From: Oceanospirillaceae bacterium | Lineage (GTDB): Bacteria > Pseudomonadota > Gammaproteobacteria > Pseudomonadales > Balneatricaceae | DNA: 42,217 bases | NCBI GenBank assembly: GCA_013373085.1 | Contig: JABXIM010000165.1 | Location: 1-42,217, forward strand | Reading direction: 5' to 3' | In this document: piece by piece, positions 10,390 to 19,640 of the stretch | How positions within the stretch are numbered: the stretch's first letter is position 1 | How the letters are laid out: each line of letters begins with the position of its first letter | The notes under the pieces: generated by a model | Told to the model about the DNA's origin: nothing | What the model saw: only the letters and a program-made list of their open reading frames with translations | Database searches by the model: none | Made by a program: the position numbers and the translations under genes

Positions 10390-12756
10390 ATGGGCGTGTT
10401 TCTTTCGCTGGTAAAATTTCTGATAAAACTGGGGCTTGCGGCGCTGGTCATGGTGCTGCTGGCGGCGGCGGGCGTTTACTACACCCTGGCGCCGGAGCTG
10501 CCGGATGTGGAAGCATTACGTGAAACCCAGTATCAGACCCCGCTGCGGATATACTCCGGCGACGGCAAACTGATTGCCGAATTCGGCGAGAAACGGCGCA
10601 CGCCCGTCGCCTACGAGAGCATCCCCGAAGACTTCATCCATGCCTTCCAGGCGGCGGAAGACAGTCGCTTTTTCGAGCATATCGGTATCGATATAAAGGG
10701 ATTGACCCGAGCTGCAGTACAGTTGGCCACCAGCGGCCACATCCAGAGCGGCGGCTCCACCATCACCATGCAGGTGGCCAAGAACTTCTTCCTGACGAGG
10801 GAGCGCACCTTCAAGCGCAAGTTCAGCGAAATCCTGCTGGCGCTAAGAATCGAGCGCGAGCTCAGCAAGGAAGAGATCTTCGCCCTCTATATCAACAAGA
10901 TTTATCTGGGGCAGCGTTCATATGGCATCGAAGCGGCAGCCAACGTCTACTATGGCGCCAGCATTAACGAGCTGAGCCTGGCGCAAATGGCGATGATAGC
11001 GGGCCTGCCGAAGGCACCATCCGCCGACAACCCGATCAGCAACCCGGAACGCGCTCTTGCCCGCCGTAACTGGATCCTGTCGCGCATGCACGGCCTCGGC
11101 TACATATCCGACCAGGACTACGAGGAAGCACGCGCCGCACCGCTCACGGCCAGCTACCATGGCGCCGACATCGAGCTGGACGCTCCATACATCGCCGAGA
11201 TGGTGCGCAGCGAGCTGTTCGAGCAGTACGGCGAAAACCTCTATAACGACGGTTTTCGCGTCTATACCACGATCGACAGCACTCGCCAGAAAGCCGCCAA
11301 CCGCGCACTGCACGCAGGACTGCTGGCATACGGAAAGCGTCACGGCTACCGCGGCCCCGAATCGCAGCTGGATACAGCACCAACGCCGGAGCTTGTCGCC
11401 AGCACCCTCGAACGCATGACCGACTACTCCGGACTTTTACCGGCAGTCGTCACAGCCGTTCACGACAAGAGCATCGACGCTGTACTGAAATCCGGAGAGA
11501 CGGTCACTGTAGAGTGGAACGGCCTCGACTGGGCCAGCGCCTATCGCAGCCAGAACGCCCGGGGACCGGCACCGAAAAAGGCCGCCGATATCCTCGCGGT
11601 CGGTGACGTCATTCGTCTGCTCGAAACGGAAAAAGGCTGGGAACTCTCTCAGCTGCCCCGCGTCCAGGGCGCCTTCGTCGCACTGAACCCGAATGACGGC
11701 GCCATCCAGGCCCTGACCGGCGGTTTCAACTTCAGCCTCAACAAGTTCAACCGCGCCACCCAGGCATTCCGCCAGCCGGGTTCAAACTTCAAGCCCTTCA
11801 TTTATGCCGCGGCGCTGGAAAACGGATTCACCCCGGCGAGCCTGATCAACGACGCGCCGATCGTGTACCACGACACCAGCCTCGACAAGCTCTGGCGCCC
11901 GGAAAACTACAGCCGTCGATTTTACGGCCCCACCCGCCTTAGAGAGGGACTCTACAAGTCTCGCAACCTGGTATCGATCCGACTGTTGCGGGCAGTGGGC
12001 ATCGAAACCACCATCGACTACGTCACCCGATTCGGCTTCCCGCCTGACCGACTGCCGCGCAACCTCTCGCTTTCACTGGGGACGGCAGACCTGACCCCCC
12101 TGGAAGTCGTTCACGGATATGCAGCCCTGGCCAACGGCGGCTACCGCATCGCCCCCTACCTGATCAGTCGTATCGAGGACCCACAGGGCAACCTGATACG
12201 GGAGGCTACCCCGCTGCAGATCTGCCAGGACTGCCCGACCGAGCAGACCATGACGGACGCGAAGCTGGCGCCGCGGATCATGGACCCCCGCACCGCCTAC
12301 CAGATGTACAGCATGCTGCAGGACGTCATCCGGCAGGGCACCGGCACCCGGGCTCAGGTACTGGACCGCAGCGACCTGGCGGGCAAAACCGGCACCACCA
12401 ACGACCAGAAGGACGCCTGGTTCAGCGGTTTCAACCGCGATCTGGTGGCCTCCACCTGGGTCGGCTTCGACCAGCCGCAACCCCTGGGCCGTCATGAGTT
12501 TGGCAGCTCCGCCGCGTTGCCGATCTGGATCGACTTTATGCAAACCGCGCTGGCCGACATACCCGAACACGGTCCGACCCAGCCCGACGGCATCGTCCGG
12601 GTCAAAATCGACCCGTCCAGTGGACTGCTTGCCTACCCCGACCAGGACGATGCGATATTTGAGGTGTTTCGCACCGAGGACGCCCCCACCCAGTACACTC
12701 AGGGCACAGCCGGAAACGCGCATAGCCGCGGCGTGACGACGGAAGATATTTTTTAA
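10390..12756 (+). CDS. ponA: Penicillin-binding protein 1A (bifunctional transglycosylase/transpeptidase)
   Basis: A class A PBP that polymerises lipid II and cross-links peptidoglycan. From the ATG at 10390 it has 788 residues: an N-terminal membrane anchor (VKFLIKLGLAALVMVLLAAAGVYYTL), a GT51 transglycosylase (catalytic Glu in AAEDSRFFEH; then GGSTITMQVAKNFFL, RKFSEILLALRIE, IYLGQRSYGIEAAA), an OB-like insertion, and a transpeptidase with S465-NFK, the SRN motif (KSRNLVSIRLL) and K666TGT. An in-frame ATG at 10354 has no ribosome-binding site and lies inside a TATAAT sequence; 10390 is preceded by AAAGG. The gene is divergent from pilM and converges on the malic enzyme gene, as in P. aeruginosa. 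Confidence 0.96.
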   Translation: MGVFLSLVKFLIKLGLAALVMVLLAAAGVYYTLAPELPDVEALRETQYQTPLRIYSGDGKLIAEFGEKRRTPVAYESIPEDFIHAFQAAEDSRFFEHIGIDIKGLTRAAVQLATSGHIQSGGSTITMQVAKNFFLTRERTFKRKFSEILLALRIERELSKEEIFALYINKIYLGQRSYGIEAAANVYYGASINELSLAQMAMIAGLPKAPSADNPISNPERALARRNWILSRMHGLGYISDQDYEEARAAPLTASYHGADIELDAPYIAEMVRSELFEQYGENLYNDGFRVYTTIDSTRQKAANRALHAGLLAYGKRHGYRGPESQLDTAPTPELVASTLERMTDYSGLLPAVVTAVHDKSIDAVLKSGETVTVEWNGLDWASAYRSQNARGPAPKKAADILAVGDVIRLLETEKGWELSQLPRVQGAFVALNPNDGAIQALTGGFNFSLNKFNRATQAFRQPGSNFKPFIYAAALENGFTPASLINDAPIVYHDTSLDKLWRPENYSRRFYGPTRLREGLYKSRNLVSIRLLRAVGIETTIDYVTRFGFPPDRLPRNLSLSLGTADLTPLEVVHGYAALANGGYRIAPYLISRIEDPQGNLIREATPLQICQDCPTEQTMTDAKLAPRIMDPRTAYQMYSMLQDVIRQGTGTRAQVLDRSDLAGKTGTTNDQKDAWFSGFNRDLVASTWVGFDQPQPLGRHEFGSSAALPIWIDFMQTALADIPEHGPTQPDGIVRVKIDPSSGLLAYPDQDDAIFEVFRTEDAPTQYTQGTAGNAHSRGVTTEDIF

Positions 12757-12851
12757 GCGGGAAGTAGAAGATCAGGCGGAGCCGGCGGGCGCCAACTTAC
12801 ACCGCTGGCAGCAAGCGGGCGTAACTCCCGCCTCCTCCCCCGAAAAAGGCA

Positions 12852-12885
12852 AAAAAGAAACCCGGCCAAGGCCGGGTTTCTTTTT
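12852..12885. terminator. Bidirectional rho-independent terminator between ponA and the malic enzyme gene
   Basis: A perfect 16-bp inverted repeat (12852-12867 and 12870-12885) with a 2-base AA centre. The stem is GC-rich in the middle (cccggcc/ggccggg), flanked by A-run on the left and T-run on the right, so it ends in a T-tract whichever strand is read. It serves ponA (stop at 12756) and the convergent malic enzyme gene (stop at 12901). Confidence 0.92.
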
Positions 12886-12900
12886 GTGCTCAACACCGCA

Positions 12901-14169
12901 TCACTTGTACAGGTCGTTAACGGTGGTCAGCGGGTAATGCGCCGGCAGCGGCAGGCGGGCGACGCCGCTGTCGATGGCGGCCTGGGCGACGGCCATCGAA
13001 ACGGCGCCGAACAAGCGGCTGTCGGTCGGCTTCGGAATGATGTACTCCGGACCGAAGGCCAGTGCTTCAAGCTCGTAGGCATTCAGCACTTCCTGAGTGA
13101 CTTCCTGTTTCGTCAGGTTGGCGATCGCGTGTACCGCCGCTTCTTTCATCGCCTCGTTGATTTCCGTCGCGCGCACGTCCAGCGCACCACGGAAAATGAA
13201 CGGGAAGCCCAGCACGTTATTGACCTGGTTCGGGAAATCGGAACGGCCGGTCGCCATGATGACATCGCTGCGGGTGGCATGCGCGACTTCCGGGCGGATC
13301 TCCGGGTCCGGGTTGGCGCAGGCGAACACAATCGGATTCGTTGCCATTTTGGACAGCTGTTCGGGGGACAGCAGGTCCGGACCGGACAGACCGACGAAGA
13401 CGTCGGCGCCTTCGATGGCGTCATCCATGGTACGCAGCTCGGTCTCGGTGGCAAACGCCGCCTTTTCGGGGCTCAGATCGTTACGACCGGAGTGGATCAC
13501 GCCCTTGCGGTCGATCATGTAGATGTTCTCGACCTTGGCGCCCATATTGACCAGCAGCTTCATGCAGGCCGATGCCGCCGCGCCGGCACCGAGGCAGACG
13601 ATACGTGCTTCTGCCAGCGACTTGCCGGCAACTTCCAGAGCATTGATCATGCCCGCCGCGGTGACGATGGCGGTACCGTGTTGATCGTCATGGAAGACGG
13701 GGATATTGCAGCGCTCGATCAACGTGCGCTCGATCTCGAAGCACTCCGGCGCCTTGATATCCTCGAGATTGATGCCGCCAAAGGTCTCGGCGATACGGGC
13801 AACGGTGTCGATAAACGCCTGAGGACTCTCGGCGTCGACTTCGATATCAACCGAATCAATCCCGGCAAATTTCTTGAACAGCAGCGACTTGCCTTCCATA
13901 ACCGGCTTGGACGCCAGCGGCCCAAGATCACCCAGCCCTAAAATCGCGGACCCGTTGGAGATAACGGCGACCAGGTTACCCTTGGCGGTGTAACGGTAGG
14001 CATTATCCGGGTCCTTGGCGATTTCACGCACGGGCTCCGCGACACCCGGGCTGTAAGCCAGCGCGAGATCACGGGCCGACTCCGCCGGAGTCGTCAGCTC
14101 CACGCTGATCTTTCCCGGGCGCGGGAACTCGTGATAATCGAGCGCGGCTTTCTTGAATTGTTCAGACAT
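12901..14169 (-). CDS. maeB: NADP-type malic enzyme, short single-domain form
   Basis: Oxidative decarboxylation of malate to pyruvate with NAD(P)H formation. The product is 422 residues, the length I recall for P. aeruginosa PA5046, and lacks the C-terminal phosphotransacetylase domain of E. coli MaeB. Motifs include [12 protein letters not shown], the Tyr/Lys region [21 protein letters not shown], the metal block [11 protein letters not shown] and the Rossmann loop [11 protein letters not shown]. The ATG at 14169 is used; the frame extends to a TTG at 14184 that has no support. The 136-bp gap before the upstream nuclease gene contains a promoter candidate. It ends at the shared terminator with ponA. 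Confidence 0.94.
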   Translation of the reverse strand: MSEQFKKAALDYHEFPRPGKISVELTTPAESARDLALAYSPGVAEPVREIAKDPDNAYRYTAKGNLVAVISNGSAILGLGDLGPLASKPVMEGKSLLFKKFAGIDSVDIEVDAESPQAFIDTVARIAETFGGINLEDIKAPECFEIERTLIERCNIPVFHDDQHGTAIVTAAGMINALEVAGKSLAEARIVCLGAGAAASACMKLLVNMGAKVENIYMIDRKGVIHSGRNDLSPEKAAFATETELRTMDDAIEGADVFVGLSGPDLLSPEQLSKMATNPIVFACANPDPEIRPEVAHATRSDVIMATGRSDFPNQVNNVLGFPFIFRGALDVRATEINEAMKEAAVHAIANLTKQEVTQEVLNAYELEALAFGPEYIIPKPTDSRLFGAVSMAVAQAAIDSGVARLPLPAHYPLTTVNDLYK

Positions 14170-14210
14170 GGTTGCGGGTTCCAACAGGTTGTATATTTTG
14201 CGGGCCTAGC

Positions 14211-14239
14211 ATGATATAGAAATCCCCTTATAGCCACAA
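14211..14239 (-). promoter_or_regulatory. Putative promoter of the malic enzyme gene
   Basis: On the minus strand: TTGTGG (14234-14239), 17-base spacer, TATCAT (14211-14216). The -10 matches 5 of 6 bases, the -35 only 3 of 6. The transcript would begin about 35 nt before the ATG at 14169. Motif match only. Confidence 0.35.
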
Positions 14240-14305
14240 TAACCCCAAGCTAATGCGCGGACGAAGCCCTGCTGCACCTGCACAACCGCCAAGCTGGCGC
14301 CGCGC

Positions 14306-15094
14306 TCAGTCCATGACAACCAGATGCAGCGGATGCGAAATACTCAGCAGCCAACGCTGCCGAGTGCCGTCCTTCGCACCTGATCGCCGTCCGCGATCGA
14401 CCAGCCAGCCTCTGGCCTCAACCGTCCGGTCGCGCAATGTCCCGACACGGGCACGGAAAGACCCAGGCAGCAGGACGAACAGCTGCTCATCGAGCACCAG
14501 CCAGGCGCCATCCTTGCGCAGGCCCGTCCGGGTCACCCGTCCACGCCAGACCCCAAATCCAGCCTTCAGAGCAGCACCGCGCTCGAGCCGCTTGACCGGA
14601 GACAGCTTCCAGAGCCCAACCTGCCGTTCACGCGCCGTGCGCTCGAGACTGAACAAACAGTCGGCCAATGTTGTATTGGGCGCGATAGCCAGCGCATAGC
14701 CGAGCCCGTCCGCGAGAAGCGATTCGGCCAGCAGACGGCCATCGTCATCGACAAGGTGCGCCAGGGTACGACCGTAGCGATCCCGACCCTCGCGCCCGGG
14801 GTAAATAAACAATCTGCTGCCGGGCGTGGCCAGCCGCCGCAGCTCAAGCCGGGCCTCCCGGGCAAAGGCTTCGTCGGCCCTACCGTCACGGCCAAGCTCT
14901 GGAGTATTGATACCGATCAGGCGGACAGTTCGACCATCGCGCAGCACCAGCGTATCGCCATCCAGCACCCGCTCGACCTCCGCCTGCGCGCCTTCTCCCT
15001 TGGGCATGCAGGCCCCAAAGACCGTTGAACAGCCAATAAAAAAGGCACTCGCGAGGAGTGCCTTTTTCAGAATTCGGTAAAGCCCGTGCAGCAT
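14306..15094 (-). CDS. Thermonuclease (SNase-like) family exported nuclease
   Basis: A 262-residue protein with a staphylococcal-nuclease-like domain (about 38-165), equivalent by position to PA5048. The active-site pattern is visible: VLDGDTLVL, VRLIGINTPE (metal Asp/Glu and the first catalytic Arg) and REGRDRYGRTLAHL (second Arg). The N-terminus (residues 1-29) looks like a signal peptide, with hydrophobic ALLASAFFIG and possible cleavage near FGA/C. The ATG overlaps the rpmE stop (TAATG). Codons 10-19 are formed by a hairpin that looks like the rpmE terminator, so expression as an rpmE readthrough product would be reduced. A start at Met30 (15007) would make a leaderless cytoplasmic protein and is the alternative. 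Confidence 0.85.
   Translation of the reverse strand: MLHGLYRILKKALLASAFFIGCSTVFGACMPKGEGAQAEVERVLDGDTLVLRDGRTVRLIGINTPELGRDGRADEAFAREARLELRRLATPGSRLFIYPGREGRDRYGRTLAHLVDDDGRLLAESLLADGLGYALAIAPNTTLADCLFSLERTARERQVGLWKLSPVKRLERGAALKAGFGVWRGRVTRTGLRKDGAWLVLDEQLFVLLPGSFRARVGTLRDRTVEARGWLVDRGRRSGAKDGTRQRWLLSISHPLHLVVMD
15039..15067 (-). terminator. Rho-independent terminator of rpmE, inside the next coding sequence
   Basis: On the minus strand a 12-bp perfect stem (15056-15067 with 15039-15050) and a 5-base loop is followed by TTTTTTATT, a classical intrinsic terminator. It begins 27 nt after the rpmE stop and lies wholly within codons 10-19 of the thermonuclease-like gene. Confidence 0.85.
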
Positions 15095-15309
15095 TAGCCG
15101 GACAGCTTGCGGCCACCGAAACGCTTGTTGAAGCGATCGATACGACCACCGCTGGTCGCTTCTTTCTGCTTGCCGGTGTAGAAAGGATGGCACTGGCTGC
15201 AAACATCCACGTGCATGTCCTGGCACATGGTGGAGCGGGTCTTCATCTGATTACCGCAGGAGCAGGTAACGGTAACGTCTTCGTACTTCGGGTGGATACC
15301 AGTTTTCAT
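15094..15309 (-). CDS. rpmE: Large ribosomal subunit protein bL31, zinc-binding form
   Basis: bL31 (71 residues) is a 50S protein at the subunit interface. It carries the zinc-ribbon cysteines C16, C18, C37 and C40 (TCSCGNQ ... [13 protein letters not shown]), so it is the zinc-containing type, whose counterpart without cysteines is often Zur-controlled elsewhere. The ATG at 15309 has GAGG 7 nt upstream. The frame extends 17 codons further upstream without family similarity. It is divergent from priA, preceded by a strong promoter and followed directly by a terminator. Confidence 0.97.
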   Translation of the reverse strand: MKTGIHPKYEDVTVTCSCGNQMKTRSTMCQDMHVDVCSQCHPFYTGKQKEATSGGRIDRFNKRFGGRKLSG

Positions 15310-15438
15310 GGGAAACCTCGATAAGCCGTGCCGCCACCCGATCGTGCTTACGTCGGGCACCGCACTGTCGTTCTATGGATAGTTCGTTACATGCCGGTAG
15401 TCGCCACTGGCGTGCCGGACCTGCAACCAAGGCGGGGG

Positions 15439-15467
15439 ATTATACGCACAGCCCCCTGCAATCGCAA
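15439..15467 (-). promoter_or_regulatory. rpmE: Promoter of rpmE (sigma-70 type)
   Basis: On the minus strand: TTGCGA (15462-15467, 4 of 6), exact 17-base spacer, TATAAT (15439-15444, perfect). The transcript would have a leader of about 120 nt before the rpmE ATG. A second perfect TATAAT on the same strand (15483-15488) has no recognisable -35. Confidence 0.65.
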
Positions 15468-15537
15468 TACAGATACGCCTTCATTATAGCGGCCAAAGTC
15501 CCTAAACTGGACCGCCTCAGGAACGGACCCCGAAGCC

Positions 15538-17742
15538 ATGACCATCTACCGCATCGCGCTGCCGACCCCGCTGCGTCGCCTGTTCGACTACCTGCCTCCG
15601 GAACAGGCTGCGGCCCGGCCCCTCCCGGGTGTGCGGGTCCGCGTTCCGTTTGGCCGGCGCGAGCTGATCGGCATATTGCTCGACGTGACGACCGAGTCCG
15701 ACCTTCCGGCCGCGCGACTGAAGCCGGCACTGGAAGTATTGGATAGCGAGCCGCCGCTGCCGCACCACCTGCTGGAGCTGGCCTGCTGGGCTGCCGACTA
15801 CTACCAGCACCCGGTGGGCGATGTCTTGAACCAGGCTCTGCCGGTTGCCTTGCGCAAGGGCGGCTCGATCGAACAAGCCCCCGAGATCCGCTGGCGGCCG
15901 ACCGCGGACGCCAGCCTCGACGCGCTGAGCGGCAGGGCACCGCGACAACGCCAGTTGCTCGAACTGCTGTTGCAGCACCCGGAAGGGCTCGGCGCAGACG
16001 CGCTGCGCCAATCAGGCTTCACCAACGCACAGCTGAACAGCCTGAATGACAAAGGCCAAGCGGAGTATTTCGAGGCACTGCCGCCTCCGTGCGCTTCCGG
16101 GGATGACTCCCAACTGCTGAAGCAGTCGCCACTTGTTCTCAATGAAGAGCAGCAAGAGGCCCTCGACGCGATATGCGCCACGCCGGGATTCAATCCGGTA
16201 TTACTGCAGGGCATCACCGGCTCGGGCAAGACCGAGGTCTATCTGCAGGCCATAGGCCGGGTCCTGGAGGATGGCCGGCAGGCACTGGTGCTGGTGCCGG
16301 AAATCGGTCTGACACCGCAGACCGTCAGTCGCTTCCGCGCCCGTTTTGGCGTCCCGGTTCAGGCCCTGCACTCGAACATGTCGGACCTTCAGCGGCTGGA
16401 AGCCTGGCGCCAGGCACGCGAAGGGCTCGCGCGCATCGTCATCGGCACCCGCTCGGCCTTGTTCACTCCGCTCAAGTCCCCAGGCATCATCATCGTCGAC
16501 GAGGAGCACGACACCTCTTTCAAACAGCAGGAGGGATTCCGCTACTCCGCCCGCGACCTCTCGGTGATGCGCGCCCGCGCCGAGCAGATTCCGCTGGTGA
16601 TGGGTAGCGCGACACCGTCATTGGAAACGCTGCACAACGCGCTCAGCGGGCGCTATCGCCATGTCCGACTGACCACCCGGGCCGGCAACGCCCGTCCGCC
16701 CCGCTTCGAGCTGCTCGACATTCGTCAGCAACCGCTCGACGAAGGCTTGTCGGAAGGGGTCGTAGGCCGCATCCGCAACGAGCTCGCGCAACATAACCAG
16801 GTCTTGGTGTTCATCAACCGGCGTGGGTTTTCTCCGGCCCTGATGTGCCATCAGTGCGGCGAGGTCATCGGCTGCGATCGCTGTGATGCCCGCATGACCC
16901 TGCACCGCAGCCCGCCCCACCTGCACTGTCACCACTGCGACCACCAGCGCCCGATACCCCGCCACTGCCCCACCTGCGGCAGCGACGACTTCAAGCCCCG
17001 CGGCGCCGGCACCGAACGAACCGAGGGCGCGCTGCAGCGGCTGTTTCCCGGTACCGAGGTGATGCGCGTCGACCGGGACAGCACCCAGCGCCGTCACGCC
17101 ATGCAGACAATCATGGACCGGGTTCACCAGGGCGAACCCTGCATTCTGGTGGGTACCCAGATGCTCGCCAAGGGCCATCACTTTCCCGCGGTGACGTTGG
17201 TCGTGATCCTGGATGCGGATGCAGGGCTGTTCAGCGCCGACTTCCGCGGCATGGAACGGACCGCGCAGCTGATTCTGCAGGTCGCCGGCCGCGCCGGCCG
17301 CGCCGACCGTCCCGGCACGGTGCTGATGCAAACACACCACGCCGATCATCCAACGCTGATGCAGCTGGTGAACGACGGTTACGAGGCCTTCGCCACCCGA
17401 GAACTGGCGCTGCGTCGCGACAGCGCCCTGCCGCCTTTTATTCACCACGCCCTGCTGCGCACCGAAGCCAGCCGCCCCGGGCGCGCCGAGGCGTTTCTCA
17501 GCGCGCTATGCGGGCAGCTGGTCGCAGGACGGCTGATGCCTGATAGCGTCCAATACCTGGGCCCGCTGCCCGCGCCGATGGAAAAGCGCGCCGGACACTA
17601 TCGCGCCCAGCTTCTGCTGCAGAGTTACGACCGCCGTGCCCTGCAGCGGCTGCTCACCGAGCTCTGCCCGCTGCTCGAGCAGCTGCCGCAGGCTCGGCAG
17701 GTGCGCTGGAGCCTCGATGTCGATCCCGTGGACAACTTCTGA
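15538..17742 (+). CDS. priA: Primosomal protein N' (replication restart helicase PriA)
   Basis: PriA is a superfamily-2 3'-5' DNA helicase that recognises stalled forks and reloads DnaB. The 734-residue protein begins with the 3'-DNA-end-binding domain (IYRIALPTPLRRLFDYLPP, GVRVRVPFGRRELIGIL). It has Walker A GITGSGKT near residue 225, the DEEHD box near 321, and the zinc-binding insertion CHQCG..CDRCD..CHHCD..CPTCGSDD that replaces part of the second RecA lobe. Helicase motifs V/VI include GTQMLAKGHHFP and QVAGRAGRADRPG. The gene stands alone between the divergent rpmE and the promoter of argS. Confidence 0.98.
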   Translation: MTIYRIALPTPLRRLFDYLPPEQAAARPLPGVRVRVPFGRRELIGILLDVTTESDLPAARLKPALEVLDSEPPLPHHLLELACWAADYYQHPVGDVLNQALPVALRKGGSIEQAPEIRWRPTADASLDALSGRAPRQRQLLELLLQHPEGLGADALRQSGFTNAQLNSLNDKGQAEYFEALPPPCASGDDSQLLKQSPLVLNEEQQEALDAICATPGFNPVLLQGITGSGKTEVYLQAIGRVLEDGRQALVLVPEIGLTPQTVSRFRARFGVPVQALHSNMSDLQRLEAWRQAREGLARIVIGTRSALFTPLKSPGIIIVDEEHDTSFKQQEGFRYSARDLSVMRARAEQIPLVMGSATPSLETLHNALSGRYRHVRLTTRAGNARPPRFELLDIRQQPLDEGLSEGVVGRIRNELAQHNQVLVFINRRGFSPALMCHQCGEVIGCDRCDARMTLHRSPPHLHCHHCDHQRPIPRHCPTCGSDDFKPRGAGTERTEGALQRLFPGTEVMRVDRDSTQRRHAMQTIMDRVHQGEPCILVGTQMLAKGHHFPAVTLVVILDADAGLFSADFRGMERTAQLILQVAGRAGRADRPGTVLMQTHHADHPTLMQLVNDGYEAFATRELALRRDSALPPFIHHALLRTEASRPGRAEAFLSALCGQLVAGRLMPDSVQYLGPLPAPMEKRAGHYRAQLLLQSYDRRALQRLLTELCPLLEQLPQARQVRWSLDVDPVDNF

Positions 17743-17745
17743 GTG

Positions 17746-17777
17746 CAGGGTGGAATAAGCTTGCGAATTCCACCCTG
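17746..17777. repeat. Intergenic inverted repeat after priA
   Basis: A perfect 11-bp inverted repeat (CAGGGTGGAAT at 17746-17756 and its complement at 17767-17777) around a 10-base centre, four bases past the priA stop. No T-run follows. It may end priA transcripts or be a small dispersed repeat; its outer bases resemble the ends of the larger repeats elsewhere in the window. Confidence 0.6.
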
Positions 17778-17802
17778 GCCATGACAGCTTCCCCGCGAGC
17801 CC

Positions 17803-17831
17803 TTAACAAGCGGGCTCCGACAAGCGATAAT
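17803..17831 (+). promoter_or_regulatory. argS: Promoter of argS (sigma-70 type)
   Basis: TTAACA (17803-17808, 5 of 6 consensus), exact 17-base spacer, GATAAT (17826-17831, 5 of 6). Transcription would start near 17838, about 38 nt before the argS ATG at 17876. Confidence 0.6.
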
Positions 17832-17875
17832 GCGCGGTCGATTCTTATACACCCTGAACCGCTAACGGATACCTG

Positions 17876-19636
17876 ATGAAACAGCATATTGCGGATCTGA
17901 TCGATTCTGCGCTCGCCACTCTGGTTGCCAACGGCACCCTGCCCTCCGAGGTAGAGCCCAAGGTGATGGTCGAAAACACCCGTGACAAAAGCCACGGCGA
18001 TTTCGCCTCCAATATCGCTCTGACCCTGGCCAAGGCTGCCCGACGAAATCCGCGTGAGCTGGCCCAGGCGATCGTTGCCGCACTGCCCGCCTCGGCGCAA
18101 CTCGACCGTACCGAGATCGCCGGCCCCGGTTTCATCAACTTCTTCATGAACGCCGACGCCGCCAGCCGCGTGGTCGAGGAGATCCTCGAGAGCGGCGAGC
18201 AGTACGGCCGCCAGCCGGCCAACAGCGGTGACCGGGTGCAGGTCGAATTCGTTTCGGCCAACCCCACCGGCCCGTTGCATGTCGGCCACGGCCGTGGCGC
18301 CGCCTATGGTGCAACCGTTTCCGACCTGCTGCAGGCGGCCGGCATTCAGGTGCACCGCGAATACTACGTCAACGACGCCGGGCGCCAGATGAACATCCTC
18401 GCCGCCAGCGTCTGGCTGCGTTACCTCGAGCAGTGTGGCGAAAGCTTCGGTTTCCCGAGCAACGGCTACAAGGGCGACTATATCCACGATATCGCCGCCG
18501 AACTTAAAAATGCCGAAGGCGAACGCCTGCGCAAAAGCGCGGCAGAGGTGTTCGCCAACATACCGGCGGACGAACCGGCCGGCGGCGACAAGGAACTGCA
18601 TATCGATGCCCTGATCGAACGCAGCCGCGAACTGCTCGGCGACGAGGACTACAACCGCGTGTTCGATGCCGGCCTCGACGCGATCCTCGGCGATATCCGC
18701 GACGACCTCTCGGGCTTCGGCATCGCCTACCAGGAGTGGTTCAGCGAACGCTCGCTGACCACCAGCGGCGACGTCGAAAGCGCGCTGCAGAAACTGCAGG
18801 ACAAGGGTTACCTGTACGAGGAGGATGGCAACCTCTGGTTCCGCTCCACCGACTTCGGCGACGACAAGGACCGCGTGGTGCGCCGCGCCAACGGCCAGAC
18901 CACCTACTTCGCGTCCGATATCGCCTACCACATGAACAAGTTCGAGCGTGGCTTCGATCGCGTGGTGAACATCTGGGGCGCGGACCATCATGGCTACATC
19001 ACCCGCGTCAAGGCCGCGCTCGAAGCCATGGGCTATGATCCGGAACGACTGGTCGTACGCCTGGTCCAGTTCGCCATTCTCTACCGTGGCGAGGAACGGG
19101 TGCAGATGTCGACCCGCTCCGGTTCCTTCGTGACGCTGCGCGAGCTGCGCGACGAGGTCGGCAACGACGCCTGCCGCTTCTTCTATGTCACCCGCAAGTC
19201 CGAGCAGCACATGGACTTCGATCTGGAGCTGGCCAAGTCCGAATCCAAGGACAACCCGGTCTACTACATCCAGTACGCCCACGCCCGCGTCTGCTCGGTA
19301 TTGCGCAAACTGGACGAAGCCTCCTGGTCCTGGAACCGCGACGCCGGTCTGGCCAACCTGTCGTTGCTCGACACCGAACACGAGAAGGACCTGATCACCA
19401 AGCTCGGCAAGTACCCGGAGACGCTGCAGAACGCGGCCCTGAACTTCGAGCCGCACGTGCTGGCCAACTACCTGCGCGAGCTGGCAAACGACTTCCACTC
19501 CTACTACAACGCCCACAAGATGCTGATTGACGAGGCGGAACTGCGCAATGCGCGCATCACCCTCAGCGTCGCCGTACGCCAGGTCCTGGCCAACGGTCTG
19601 CGCCTGCTCGGCGTTTCGGCTCCGGACCAGATGTAA
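17876..19636 (+). CDS. argS: Arginyl-tRNA synthetase
   Basis: A class I aminoacyl-tRNA synthetase that charges tRNA-Arg. The 586-residue protein has an N-terminal Add-1 domain (about 1-110), the HIGH-equivalent HVGH at residues 135-138 ([18 protein letters not shown]), the KMSKS-equivalent VQMSTRSG near 411 in the ArgRS manner, and the C-terminal DALR anticodon-binding domain (about 470-586). Length and motifs are normal. It has its own promoter and is followed four bases later by the FtsN-like gene. Confidence 0.98.
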   Translation: MKQHIADLIDSALATLVANGTLPSEVEPKVMVENTRDKSHGDFASNIALTLAKAARRNPRELAQAIVAALPASAQLDRTEIAGPGFINFFMNADAASRVVEEILESGEQYGRQPANSGDRVQVEFVSANPTGPLHVGHGRGAAYGATVSDLLQAAGIQVHREYYVNDAGRQMNILAASVWLRYLEQCGESFGFPSNGYKGDYIHDIAAELKNAEGERLRKSAAEVFANIPADEPAGGDKELHIDALIERSRELLGDEDYNRVFDAGLDAILGDIRDDLSGFGIAYQEWFSERSLTTSGDVESALQKLQDKGYLYEEDGNLWFRSTDFGDDKDRVVRRANGQTTYFASDIAYHMNKFERGFDRVVNIWGADHHGYITRVKAALEAMGYDPERLVVRLVQFAILYRGEERVQMSTRSGSFVTLRELRDEVGNDACRFFYVTRKSEQHMDFDLELAKSESKDNPVYYIQYAHARVCSVLRKLDEASWSWNRDAGLANLSLLDTEHEKDLITKLGKYPETLQNAALNFEPHVLANYLRELANDFHSYYNAHKMLIDEAELRNARITLSVAVRQVLANGLRLLGVSAPDQM

Positions 19637-19640
19637 GCCC

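Noticed and set aside
14170-14184. Upstream extension of the malic enzyme gene to position 14184
   Set aside because: It would start at TTG with no ribosome-binding site; the ATG at 14169 matches the usual 422-residue product.
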